This document shows positions 10,791 to 19,144 of a stretch of DNA of 64,000 nucleotides, piece after piece. The notes below the pieces were generated by a model. The model saw nothing but the letters and a program-made list of their open reading frames with translations, was not told where the DNA came from and did no database searches. Positions within the stretch are counted from its first letter, which is position 1; each line of letters opens with the position of its first letter. The DNA is taken from assembly GCA_963816555.1 (NCBI GenBank), contig CAWFLD010000003.1, forward strand, positions 1 through 64,000, in the 5' to 3' direction. A program made the position numbers and the translations under genes. Source of the stretch: Lutibaculum sp963816555 (lineage in GTDB: Bacteria; Pseudomonadota; Alphaproteobacteria; Rhizobiales; Tepidamorphaceae).

Positions 10791-12031
10791 CCTCCGGCGG
10801 CCGCCGCGCCCCGCGGCGCACGCTCAAGCGGCTGGCGCTTGCCGCGGTCCTGCTGGTGGCGGCCCCGCTCTGCATCGGCGCGACGCAGTACGCGATGGAC
10901 GGCGCCGTCGTCTCCCCCACCAACCTCTTCTGCCTGCCGGCCTTCCGCGACCGGAACCGGGCGCAGCCGGTGACGGTCGGCGTCCTCGCCCCGTTCGACC
11001 AGTCGTTCGGCCAGCGGCAGATCTGGGGCGTGGGAAAATTCCTTCGCGACAACGGCGGCACGCTGGGCTTCAAGGTGCAGCTCGACGTCCGCGACACCTC
11101 GAAGGGGCTCGACGAGCTCGGCGGGATCCTCTCCGACTTCGAGGCGAAGAAGATCGATGCGGTGATCGGGCCGATGAAGTCGCGCCTCGCCTACGACGCC
11201 AAGATCTGGGCCCATGCCCACCGCAAGCCGGTCCTGTCGCCGCTGGCGTCCGCCTCCTACCTCGTGCGCCCCGGCGAAGACGACTTCTTCTTCCGGCTCG
11301 GCATGTCGGACACCGTCCGGGCCAAGGCGCTGTTCGAGTGGCTGAAGGCCAAGAACCTGCAGAACGACCCGTACATTCTCAACGAATGGGCGGACGCGAA
11401 GCCGGGCGAGCCGGAGATCTACGGCCATTCCCAGTCGACCGCCATCAAGCGCTACATCGACCGGGCGACGACGCTTCGCTTCACGCGCGGCGACGCGGAG
11501 AGCGCGCGCCGCGCGGTGGAGCAGGTCAGGAACGACGGCCGCGCCGTCCTGATCTTCGGGTACACCTCCGACGTCAAGCGGATCCTCACCGACATGGAGG
11601 AGATGGGGCTCGACAACGACGTCTTCCTGATGGGCGTGATCCTGGAGGAGATCGAGAAGCTTCACCTGCGCCGTCCCGAGCGGCTGCACGTCGTCTCGAA
11701 CGTCAACTCGGAGGCCAGGAGCCTGGAGAACTCCGATCGCCTGAGGCGCATGTTCGAGGACGACAACCCCGGGCTCGAGTACGACCTGTCCGCCTATTAC
11801 GCCTATGACACGATGGACATCCTCGCGGAGGCGATCGGCCGCGCGCGGGCCCGAACCTGCGACGGACACATCGAAGGCGCCGCCCTGGCGAACGAGCTGC
11901 GGCACACGCCCAACCGGCGGCGCATGGTCATCAACGGCGGCTTTCTCGCGGACCGGCAGGAGGTCTATTTCGAGTCCGACGGCTTCATGCTCGTCGACGG
12001 CAGGTTCCGTCCCGTGGGGATCGGCATGTGA
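10787..12031 (+). CDS. Membrane-anchored periplasmic binding domain (receptor-family ligand-binding fold), probably fused to the SARP domain upstream
   Basis: It begins with a basic stretch and one hydrophobic helix (RRTLKRLALAAVLLVAAPL, about residues 11-30), then a type-I periplasmic-binding fold (PVTVGVLAPFDQSFG at about residue 65, IDAVIGPMKSRLAYD, KPVLSPLASASYLV, NDVFLMGVIL, YDLSAYYAYDTMDILAEAI), as in branched-chain amino-acid receptors. GTG 10787 is only the first possible start in this frame. The shift relative to the SARP frame is exactly +1, the same sign as nearly all other breaks in this window. A DNA-binding, single-span, ligand-sensing one-component protein is therefore the best reading; a separate signal-peptide protein is the alternative. 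Confidence 0.7.
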   Translation: MPSGGRRAPRRTLKRLALAAVLLVAAPLCIGATQYAMDGAVVSPTNLFCLPAFRDRNRAQPVTVGVLAPFDQSFGQRQIWGVGKFLRDNGGTLGFKVQLDVRDTSKGLDELGGILSDFEAKKIDAVIGPMKSRLAYDAKIWAHAHRKPVLSPLASASYLVRPGEDDFFFRLGMSDTVRAKALFEWLKAKNLQNDPYILNEWADAKPGEPEIYGHSQSTAIKRYIDRATTLRFTRGDAESARRAVEQVRNDGRAVLIFGYTSDVKRILTDMEEMGLDNDVFLMGVILEEIEKLHLRRPERLHVVSNVNSEARSLENSDRLRRMFEDDNPGLEYDLSAYYAYDTMDILAEAIGRARARTCDGHIEGAALANELRHTPNRRRMVINGGFLADRQEVYFESDGFMLVDGRFRPVGIGM

Positions 12032-12271
12032 TCCGGCCGGGGTCTGCCGTGCAGGCGCCTCTCGTCATGATGGGCCAGAGGCGACAGGAGGCGAAGGACC
12101 GTCTGCGGGCGGAAAACGACTGCGAGGTCAACCTCGGGGCGGAGCTGCAGATCCGCCACCTGCACGAGACGCGTCGCCCACCTGCTGCTCCGCCAGTGGG
12201 AGCGGCTGGCGGAGATCCAGCAGGTGCAACTCGAGCTCTTGGAAGACCTCGGACGCGGACGAGGTCGCTGA
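12028..12271 (+). pseudogene. Relic of a DUF1003 membrane protein (C-terminal end only)
   Basis: Reading from about 12050: QAPLVMMGQRRQEAKDRLRAE, NLGAELQIRHLHET, then after one extra base near 12172 HLLLRQWERLAEIQQVQLEL and a stop at 12269-12271. This is the conserved tail of DUF1003 proteins, which normally follows two membrane helices. Those helices and the N-terminal half are missing: the homology starts inside the last helix, directly behind the stop of the receptor gene. It is a 5'-truncated remnant, additionally frame-broken. Identification is from memory of the family motif. Confidence 0.65.
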
Positions 12272-12956
12272 TTTCGCAGGCTGATCAGCTGCAGGTGCGA
12301 TACCGGCGCGGAGAGGGCGCGAGGATCGACGGCGACCGGATTAAATCTTGGTAACCGTATTCACGGAGGCCGGGAAGAAGATCATCCTCCTGCCACCGAC
12401 CGGCATGCGACGACGCGAACGCGAGACGGCGCCGCCTCTACCGGCCGCAACACGATGCGCGGCGCGTTCGCGCATCGAGCGGTGACCCCTCGCGCGGAAA
12501 TGACGTCGATGTCCGGGAATATCCGGTCGCTCACCTGCCTGGCGCGCCCGTCGACGGCTCCGGTCGCGCCGGCTGCAGCCTTCCACCTCGGGCCTCCGGG
12601 GCCCGTCGCACACGCGGCCATCCCTGCGCCGAACGCCACCCGGCCGCTGCCCGGCTCTTCCGCCGGTCCCGTCAGGCAGGACGAGCCGGCCGTCGTCACC
12701 GTGACCGTCGAACTCCCCGAGCGCGTGGCGGCCTGTCTCCGGCATTGTCGCCCGACACCGGCCCGGGCACCAGGTTGAAGGATTTCCTTGGCGAGCGCAG
12801 CGGATCAGGCCTGCTGCCGCCAGCCCGGACGCCCGAGCGCGAGGGGCGGCGGATCCACGTCGCCGGACGCGCGGTTGGGGTGATCTGCCCGAGGAAGCAT
12901 CGAAGCGGCCGCCCGAAGGGCTTCGGGCGGCTTCAAGTTCGGATCGGACGGTTTCA
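12272..12956. other. Non-coding gap upstream of mprF/lpiA
   Basis: 685 bases without a supportable gene. Frames in both directions are short or Arg/Gly/Pro-rich. The only clear structure is the 24-base hairpin at 12908-12931 close to the mprF start, listed separately. The segment probably holds the mprF promoter. Together with the DUF1003 relic it looks like decayed DNA. Confidence 0.5.
12908..12931 (+). promoter_or_regulatory. Perfect hairpin in the mprF/lpiA leader
   Basis: Two perfect 11-base arms, GCCGCCCGAAG at 12908-12918 and CTTCGGGCGGC at 12921-12931, separated by two bases (in practice a 6-base loop). The hairpin ends 25 bases before the ATG at 12957. There is no U-run after it. It could be an attenuator, a transcript-stabilising element, or the end of an upstream transcript. 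Confidence 0.45.
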
Positions 12957-15554
12957 ATGGTGACGCCTAACCCGGCTGTGTCGCTCGGCATCGCGAAGGC
13001 TGGTGCGAGACGCCTTCTGTGGCGGCGGCTGCTTACGCCGGGCCTGCTCGTCGCGTTCCTCGTGCTGGTGGCGTTCGCCATTCACCACCTCGCCGAGGAC
13101 GTTCGATATTCCGACGTGGCGGATGCCCTGTCGCAGGTCTCCCTGCGTGACCTGCTCCTTGCCGGACTGTTCACGGGACTGAGCTTTTTCGCGCTGAGCT
13201 TCTACGACGTGTCCGGCCTCGAATACGCCGGGCGCCGCCTGCCTTACCGCTTCGTCGCGCTGACCTCGTTCTGTGCCTACGCGATCGGCAACACCGCCGG
13301 CTTCGGCCCCCTCTCGGGAGGAGCGGTGCGCTACCGCTTCTACACGCCGCTCGGGCTGGGACCCGAGGAGATCGCCAGGATCGTCGGATTCGTCACCGCC
13401 GGCTTCGGCCTGGGGCTCGCCGCGACGGCGGCCCTCGGCCTGTCCCTGGCGGATGGGACGATCGCCGGCATTCTCGGCGCGTCTCCGCCCTTGCTGCGCC
13501 TCGCCGGCTTCGCCCTGCTCGGCGCCGTCCTCGTGCCCGTCGCGCTTTCGCTCGGTGTCGAGCGCACGCTCCGGGTCGGCCGGATCCGGGTTCCGCTGCC
13601 GCGAACGGGGCTCCTCCTGCGCCAGCTCGCGATCACGCTGATCGACATCGCCGCATCCGCCACCGTGCTCTGGGTGCTCCTGCCGGAAGGCGCGATCGGC
13701 CTGCCGGCCTTCGTCGCGATCTACAGCGTCGCCGTCGGCATCGGCGTCCTGAGCCACGTGCCGGCCGGACTGGGCGTCTTCGAGACGATCGTGATAGCGG
13801 CCCTGAAGGGAGTGGTCCCGGTGGATCAGCTTCTCGGCGCGCTCGTGCTGTACCGGCTCGTGTATCACGCCCTTCCGCTGGCGGTCGCGACGATGCTCGT
13901 CGTCGTGCTCGAGACGCGGCGGATTCTCGCCGGGCCGGCCGCCACGAAGCTCGTCGCCTCCGCCGAGCGACTGGCCCCGCCGGTGCTCGCGTCGCTCGGC
14001 CTCTTGACGGGAGGCATGCTGGTCCTCTCGGGACTGACCCCCGGGGGCGCAGGACGGGCCGAGACGCTTGCCGCTGCCGTCCCGCTGCCGATCGTCGAAG
14101 GGGCGCACTTCCTCTCCAGCGTGCTCGGCACCATTCTCCTCGTCTCGTCGCGAGGCCTGCTCTTCCGGCTCGACGGGGCCTGGTGGGTCAGCGTCCTCGC
14201 CACCGGCCTGGCATTGGCTTTTGCGCCCCTCAAGGCTCTGGCCATCGGCGAGGCGCTCGTCCTGTGCCTGCTTCTCGTGGCCCTGCTCCTCGCGCGCCAC
14301 GATTTCAGCCGCCCGTCGTCACTGCTGCACGAGACCCTGAGCCGGCGCTGGTCCATCGCGATCGCGACGATCCTTGCCGCGTCCGTGGCGGTCATGCTGT
14401 TCGCCTACAAGGAGGTCCAGTACACCAACGAGATGTGGTGGCAGTTCGAGTTCGCCGGCGACGCGCCGCGCAGCTTGCGCGCGCTCGTCGGGGTCGCCGT
14501 CACCACCGCCATGGTCGCCGTGTGGTCCCTGACGAGGCCCTGGCCGGGACCGGCCAGCATCCCGACGCAGGACGATCTCGATCTTGCCGCAGCGATCGTC
14601 AGGCGCCAGCCTTCCCCGGAAGCGGGCCTGGCGCTCATGGGCGACAAGGCGTTGATGTTCTCGGACGACCGCGAAGCCTTCGTCATGTTCGCAAGGCAAG
14701 GGCGCTCGTGGGTCGCGCTGTTCGATCCCGTCGGCCGACCGGAATCGTGGCCGGGCCTCATCTGGCGCTTCGTCGAGACAGCCAGGCAGCATGGCGGCCG
14801 GGCCGTCTTCTACGAAGTGGGACCGGAGCATCTCGCCCTGTACGCGGATGCCGGCCTGACGGCTTTCAGGCTGGGCGAGAGCGCCCGGCTCGACCTCGCG
14901 GCGTTCGACCTGACGGGGCCCCGGCGGGCCCAGTTCCGAAATGCCTTGAGGAAGGGAGAACGGTCGGGCCTCGATGTCGATATCGTGGCGGTCGAGGACG
15001 TCCCGGCCATCATCGACGAGCTCAACGCGATCTCCGACGCGTGGCTCGCGCACCACAAGGTCCGCGAGAAGGGCTTCTCGCTCGGAGCGTTCGCCCGAGG
15101 CTACGTCTCGTTGCAGCCGGTGGCGCGCCTGCGGAAGGACGGGCGGACCATCGCCTTCGCCACCCTGATGATGACCGACCTGAAGCATGAGATCTCTTTC
15201 GATCTCATACGCTTCCTGCCCACGGCGCCCAACGGGGCGATGGATTTCCTGATCCTGAAGCTCATCCTCCTGTTCAAGGAGCAGGGCTACGAGTGGCTCG
15301 ACCTCGGCATGGCGCCCCTCTCCGGCTTTCGCGACAGCCGGGCCGCAACCATCTGGAACCGCGTCGGCCGGGCCGTTTTCGAGCACGGCGAGCGCTTCTA
15401 CCACTTCCAGGGGCTGCGCAACTTCAAGGACAAGTTCGATCCGGAATGGCGGCCCCGCTACATGGTCGTGTCCGGCGGCCTCAATCCCCTCATCGCGCTC
15501 GCGGATGTGACGGTCCTCATCAGCGGCGGCGTTCGTGGAGTCGTTTCCAAATGA
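12957..15554 (+). CDS. mprF: Lysyl-phosphatidylglycerol synthase/flippase (MprF/LpiA)
   Basis: A full-length 865-residue protein. About 14 membrane helices make up the N-terminal flippase (GFGPLSGGAVRYRFY and LSHVPAGLGVFETI motifs). The C-terminal third is the aminoacyl-PG synthase domain (GDKALMFSDDREAFVMFARQ, FRNALRKGERSGLD, WLDLGMAPLSGFRDSR). It transfers lysine from lysyl-tRNA to phosphatidylglycerol and flips the product, making the envelope less negative; rhizobial lpiA is acid-induced. It overlaps the next gene by 4 bases (ATGA), the conserved lpiA-acvB arrangement of Rhizobium and Agrobacterium. Confidence 0.93.
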   Translation: MVTPNPAVSLGIAKAGARRLLWRRLLTPGLLVAFLVLVAFAIHHLAEDVRYSDVADALSQVSLRDLLLAGLFTGLSFFALSFYDVSGLEYAGRRLPYRFVALTSFCAYAIGNTAGFGPLSGGAVRYRFYTPLGLGPEEIARIVGFVTAGFGLGLAATAALGLSLADGTIAGILGASPPLLRLAGFALLGAVLVPVALSLGVERTLRVGRIRVPLPRTGLLLRQLAITLIDIAASATVLWVLLPEGAIGLPAFVAIYSVAVGIGVLSHVPAGLGVFETIVIAALKGVVPVDQLLGALVLYRLVYHALPLAVATMLVVVLETRRILAGPAATKLVASAERLAPPVLASLGLLTGGMLVLSGLTPGGAGRAETLAAAVPLPIVEGAHFLSSVLGTILLVSSRGLLFRLDGAWWVSVLATGLALAFAPLKALAIGEALVLCLLLVALLLARHDFSRPSSLLHETLSRRWSIAIATILAASVAVMLFAYKEVQYTNEMWWQFEFAGDAPRSLRALVGVAVTTAMVAVWSLTRPWPGPASIPTQDDLDLAAAIVRRQPSPEAGLALMGDKALMFSDDREAFVMFARQGRSWVALFDPVGRPESWPGLIWRFVETARQHGGRAVFYEVGPEHLALYADAGLTAFRLGESARLDLAAFDLTGPRRAQFRNALRKGERSGLDVDIVAVEDVPAIIDELNAISDAWLAHHKVREKGFSLGAFARGYVSLQPVARLRKDGRTIAFATLMMTDLKHEISFDLIRFLPTAPNGAMDFLILKLILLFKEQGYEWLDLGMAPLSGFRDSRAATIWNRVGRAVFEHGERFYHFQGLRNFKDKFDPEWRPRYMVVSGGLNPLIALADVTVLISGGVRGVVSK

Positions 15555-16909
15555 AGCTCCTTCTGCTCGCGCTGGCGTTGCTCCTGGGCTGCGGCGATGC
15601 CCGGGCCCGCGCGGATGCGCTCGACCCGGGCCTCCTCAAGATCGCGCGCCTCGTCAATCCCGGGGCGCCGGTGCGGGGCCTGGTCTTTCTGCTCTCGGAC
15701 GGGAGCGGTTGGTCGAAGGCGGACGACACTCTGGCCGACGAGCTCGCGAGCGACCGCGCGATCGTGGTCGGCGTCGACCTGCCGCAGTACCTGCAGGCTC
15801 TGGGCCGCTCCGGCGGCGATTGCGTCTACATGGTCTCCGACCTCGAGAGCGTGGCCCAGCAGCTTCAGCGCGCAGCCGGCGCGGCGGACTATCATCTGCC
15901 GATCGTCGCCGGCCGCGGCGCAGGGGGCGGCCTCGCGCTGGCGATCGCGGCGCAGACGCCGGCCGCGACGATCGGGCATACGCTGGCTCTGGACCCCCAG
16001 CCGGGCGTCGCCCTCCGGAAGGTGCTCTGCAGCGACGCCCCCCGCCGCCAGAGTGGCGGCGGGACGGTGTACGGCCTCTCTCCCGGTCCCCTCCCTGACC
16101 CGGTGGACGTGATCCTTTCGGCAAGGGCGCCGGAAGGCGTGGCGGCCCATGTCGAGAGCCTGGTCGCAGATGGCTTCGCCATCTCGGTCGCGCACGAGGC
16201 TGCAGCCGATGCGGCCTTCGACGCGAAGCTTCGGGCGCTGGTGGCGCAACACGCGCCGGCAACGGAGACGACGCTCGACGTGCCGGTGCACGAGCTTCCC
16301 GGTCCCGCCAGGTTCGACAGCCTGGCCATCGTCTACTCGGGCGACGGAGGCTGGCGCGATCTCGACAAGACGATCGCCGGCATCTTCCAGAAGAGCGGCC
16401 TTCCCGCGGTCGGGGTGGATTCGCTGCGATACTTCTGGTCGGAGAAGTCCCCGTCGGAGGTGTCGCGGGACCTGGCGGGCATGATCGACCTCTACACGGC
16501 GAAATGGAACGTGAAGCACGTGGCGCTCGTCGGCTATTCGTTCGGCGCCGACATTCTCCCCTCCGCCTTCAACGGGCTGGATGACGCTCACAAGGCGCGC
16601 GTGGCGCAGATATCGCTTCTCGGCTTCTCGCCCCGAGCGGACTTCGAGATCAGCGTCGCCGGGTGGCTCGGCAGCCATACCTCCGACGCCCGCCCGACGC
16701 TTCCGGAACTGGCGAAGATCGATGGCCGCGAGGTCCAGTGCATCTACGGGGCGGACGAGGACGACACGGCCTGCCCCGGCCTGAAGGGGACGCCGGTGGA
16801 GGTCATCGAGACCGCCGGCGGCCACCACTTCGACGGCAACTACCAGGCCCTGGCGGACACGATCATGGCCGGCCTCCGCAAGCGTCTCCAGGCATCGCCC
16901 GCGCAATAG
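15551..16909 (+). CDS. acvB: AcvB/VirJ-like periplasmic lysyl-PG hydrolase
   Basis: A 452-residue exported protein: signal peptide (LLLLALALLLGCGDARA), an N-terminal VirJ-like domain, then an alpha/beta hydrolase domain with nucleophile elbow GYSFGADILP and probable catalytic His in GGHHFDGNY. In Agrobacterium AcvB hydrolyses lysyl-phosphatidylglycerol in the periplasm and is needed for type IV secretion; in Rhizobium the homologue (AtvA) is required for acid tolerance. Its coupling to mprF supports the same lipid-homeostasis role here. A cysteine follows LLLG in the signal region, so a lipoprotein is possible but less likely. Confidence 0.9.
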   Translation: MKLLLLALALLLGCGDARARADALDPGLLKIARLVNPGAPVRGLVFLLSDGSGWSKADDTLADELASDRAIVVGVDLPQYLQALGRSGGDCVYMVSDLESVAQQLQRAAGAADYHLPIVAGRGAGGGLALAIAAQTPAATIGHTLALDPQPGVALRKVLCSDAPRRQSGGGTVYGLSPGPLPDPVDVILSARAPEGVAAHVESLVADGFAISVAHEAAADAAFDAKLRALVAQHAPATETTLDVPVHELPGPARFDSLAIVYSGDGGWRDLDKTIAGIFQKSGLPAVGVDSLRYFWSEKSPSEVSRDLAGMIDLYTAKWNVKHVALVGYSFGADILPSAFNGLDDAHKARVAQISLLGFSPRADFEISVAGWLGSHTSDARPTLPELAKIDGREVQCIYGADEDDTACPGLKGTPVEVIETAGGHHFDGNYQALADTIMAGLRKRLQASPAQ

Positions 16910-17529
16910 GGCGGACGAGCGCCTCCCGCTGCGGCGGGCTCATCGTGTGGATCCCCTGCGCAATGACGAGCGTCATCGGCCGCTCCTCGTCGCCGACGCC
17001 CTGCGACCGTACGAAGAAGCTCAGGCCAGCGAGAGGATCGGGGGAAGATGACGGTGTCCATCGCCGCAACCCTTCGGACGCGTGATCGGGAGCGCCGCTG
17101 GACGCAGGCTCCCGCTGGAGCGATCCCGCCGCCGCGGGGTTCGCGGGCAGGCTTCCGTCGAGCCCGTCACTCCGCGGGGCGGGACGGCGGCTATCCCGCC
17201 TCCCGCTCGTCCCGCTTCAGGCATGCGGTCGACGAAGCCCTCGTTGGGTCGAGGTAGCGGCCGTGCGGCGACATCTACCGCGCGCCGGGGATGCTGAAGG
17301 ACGGGCACTTCAAGGCGCGCGAGATCAGCATCTCCGTCATGCGCCCCGAGCTGCGTCCGCCTGCCGCTCGAACATCGGCGAGCGAAGCGCCTGCCGCATT
17401 TCCCGTGCCCTTTGCGACCGGTGCCCGTGTCTGGAGGTCGGTGAATTGCGTTCCATCTCTCTTGAACCGGGCCGGATTGTATGCACTGATGCTCCGCGAG
17501 ACACCGCTTGTCTGCACCTGGGAGGGAAA
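16910..17529. other. Non-coding gap between acvB and the first TRAP operon
   Basis: 620 bases with no gene I can support. Two short stretches have unusually balanced amino-acid composition for random frames: minus strand about 17070-16920 (GLSFFVRSQGVGDEER then TLVIAQGIHT) and plus strand about 17265-17345 (GDIYRAPGMLKDGHFKAREI). They could be gene relics, but I recognise no family. The promoter of dctP presumably lies at 17430-17520, where the composition is less G+C-rich. Confidence 0.35.
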
Positions 17530-18550
17530 ATGCACCGCACACTCTTGTCGGCATTGCTGGCCGGGGCCAGCCTCGTCATCGCATCTCCGGTCTACACGGC
17601 ACACGCCGAGACCGTCATGAAGATCGGTCACTTCCTGCCGCCGGGCGATCCGCGCGACCTCGGGGCGCACAAGGTGGAGGAGATCGTCGAGGCGGACGAC
17701 CGGTGCGACATCGACGTCCAGGTCTTCCCGAGCAGCCAGCTCGGCTCCTTCGACGACATCAACGAGGGCGTCCAGTTCGGCTCCATCGAGATGAGCCTCC
17801 TGCCCGCCTCCTATATCGTCGGCACCGATCCGCTCTTCGGGGTCTTCGACTTTCCGTTCTTCTGGCCGCGCGACGCCGAGCAGCTGATCTCGGTCTACGA
17901 CAGCGACGCGCTGGATCCGCTGCGGGAGAGCATCAAGTCGCACAACATGGAGCTGCTGGACGTCTGGCACACGGGCTTCAAGACGTGGACCTCCAACGTT
18001 CCCCTCGACACGCCGTCCGCCTATGACGGGCTGACCGCGCGCGTCATGCCGTCTCCGGTCCTCGTCGAGCAGGACAAGGCGCTCGGCATGCAGCCGGTGA
18101 CGATGCCGTTCTCCGAGACCTACACCGCCCTGCAGACCGGCGCGGTCGACGCCCAGGAGAACCCGATCGCCGTCAACTGGAACATGAAGTTCTACGAGGT
18201 GCAGCCCTACATCACGCTGTCCTATCACGGGCAGCTCGACCAGGTTCTGCTCGTCAACAAGGCGTGGTTCGACAAGCAGCCGTCCGGCTGTCAGACCGCC
18301 ATCCGCGAGGCGCTGCACGAGGGCCGGAAGGTCGCCCTCGAGGAGACGCGCAAGCAGGAGCAGAAGGCGCTCGAGACGTTCAAGGAGAACGGCAACAAGC
18401 TGGTCGAGCTGACCTCGGAGGAGCGCGCCAAGCTGAAGGAGGCCACGCTTCCGAAGGTGCGCGAGTACTACATCGCCAACAATCGGCGACAAGGGGAAGG
18501 CGCTCGTCGAGGCGCTCGAGAAACAGATCGACGCGGTGGCCGCGCAATAA
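17530..18550 (+). CDS. dctP: TRAP transporter substrate-binding protein (first system), frame-broken near the end
   Basis: ATG 17530 with GGAGGG at 17521-17526 upstream. Signal peptide (LLSALLAGASLVIASPVYTAHA), then a DctP-fold protein (MKIGHFLPPGDPRD, QVFPSSQLGSFDDINEGVQ, MPFSETYTALQTGAVDAQEN). After YIANN at about 18483 one extra base throws the frame; one base over it ends GDKGKALVEALEKQIDAVAAQ-stop at 18550. Corrected length is about 339 residues, normal for the family. It is followed by dctQ and dctM, so it should deliver an organic acid to them; the ligand is unknown. Confidence 0.88.
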
Positions 18551-18601
18551 GATGCCGGCGGACCCTGTCGTTCTCGAACCGCAGGCACGGAGGGCCCTCC
18601 C

Positions 18602-19144
18602 TTGCTAGGCAGGGCTCTCCACGCGCTGGACGCGGTCACGCGGGGAATTTCGGGGGCGGCCCTCCTGGCCGTCACCTTCATCATCTTCCTCAACGCGACC
18701 GGCCGCTTCCTGATCGGCGCGAGCTTCCTCGGAGGAGAGGAGCTCGCCCGGCTCCTGATGGTCTGGGCGACGTTCCTGGCGGCCTTCAGCGCGCTGAGGA
18801 TCGAGGGCCACGTGTCCATCGACCTCGCGCTCAGGCAGGCGGGGCCGCGGCTGCAACGCCTCCTGAGAGGAGGCATCGCCGTGATCGGCGCGGTCATCTG
18901 CGTCTACCTCACGATCACCAGCTACCAGCTGACGTCCTTCAGCTTCGGCTCGGGGCAGATGGGAGCGACGCTCCCGGTTCCGCGGGCCCTCTTCTTCCTT
19001 CCCGTCTGCGTCGGCGCCGCGCTCCTGACCGTCGGCTTCCTCGAGCAGGTGGTGCGGGCGGCGACGGGCACGCTCCCGGACCTGCCTGGCCTCTCCGAGG
19101 AGACGGTCGCTGATGGCGCACAAGGTGTGAAAGACGACCTCTGA
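18602..19144 (+). CDS. dctQ: TRAP transporter small membrane subunit (first system)
   Basis: A 180-residue DctQ protein with four membrane helices; the first pair has the typical FLNATGRFLIGASFLGGEELARLLMVW pattern, given here in outline (residues about 27-55). The start is TTG 18602, preceded by GGAGGG, which forms part of a perfect 12-base palindrome at 18589-18600. It ends in a TGATG overlap with dctM. DctQ is essential for DctM function. Confidence 0.88.
   Translation: MLGRALHALDAVTRGISGAALLAVTFIIFLNATGRFLIGASFLGGEELARLLMVWATFLAAFSALRIEGHVSIDLALRQAGPRLQRLLRGGIAVIGAVICVYLTITSYQLTSFSFGSGQMGATLPVPRALFFLPVCVGAALLTVGFLEQVVRAATGTLPDLPGLSEETVADGAQGVKDDL

Noticed and set aside
9673..11808. One 711-residue reading frame covering the SARP domain and beyond
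   Set aside because: After about residue 370 the frame becomes Arg/Gly/Pro-rich, while the next frame over carries clear periplasmic-binding motifs. The extension is chance openness of high-G+C DNA.
12341..13081. A 246-residue minus-strand frame before mprF
   Set aside because: Arg/Gly-rich, no recognisable motif, and overlaps the start of mprF.
16863..17069. Minus-strand ORF with balanced composition after acvB
   Set aside because: Only about 50 plausible residues, no family recognised and no start signal; kept as a remark on the gap only.
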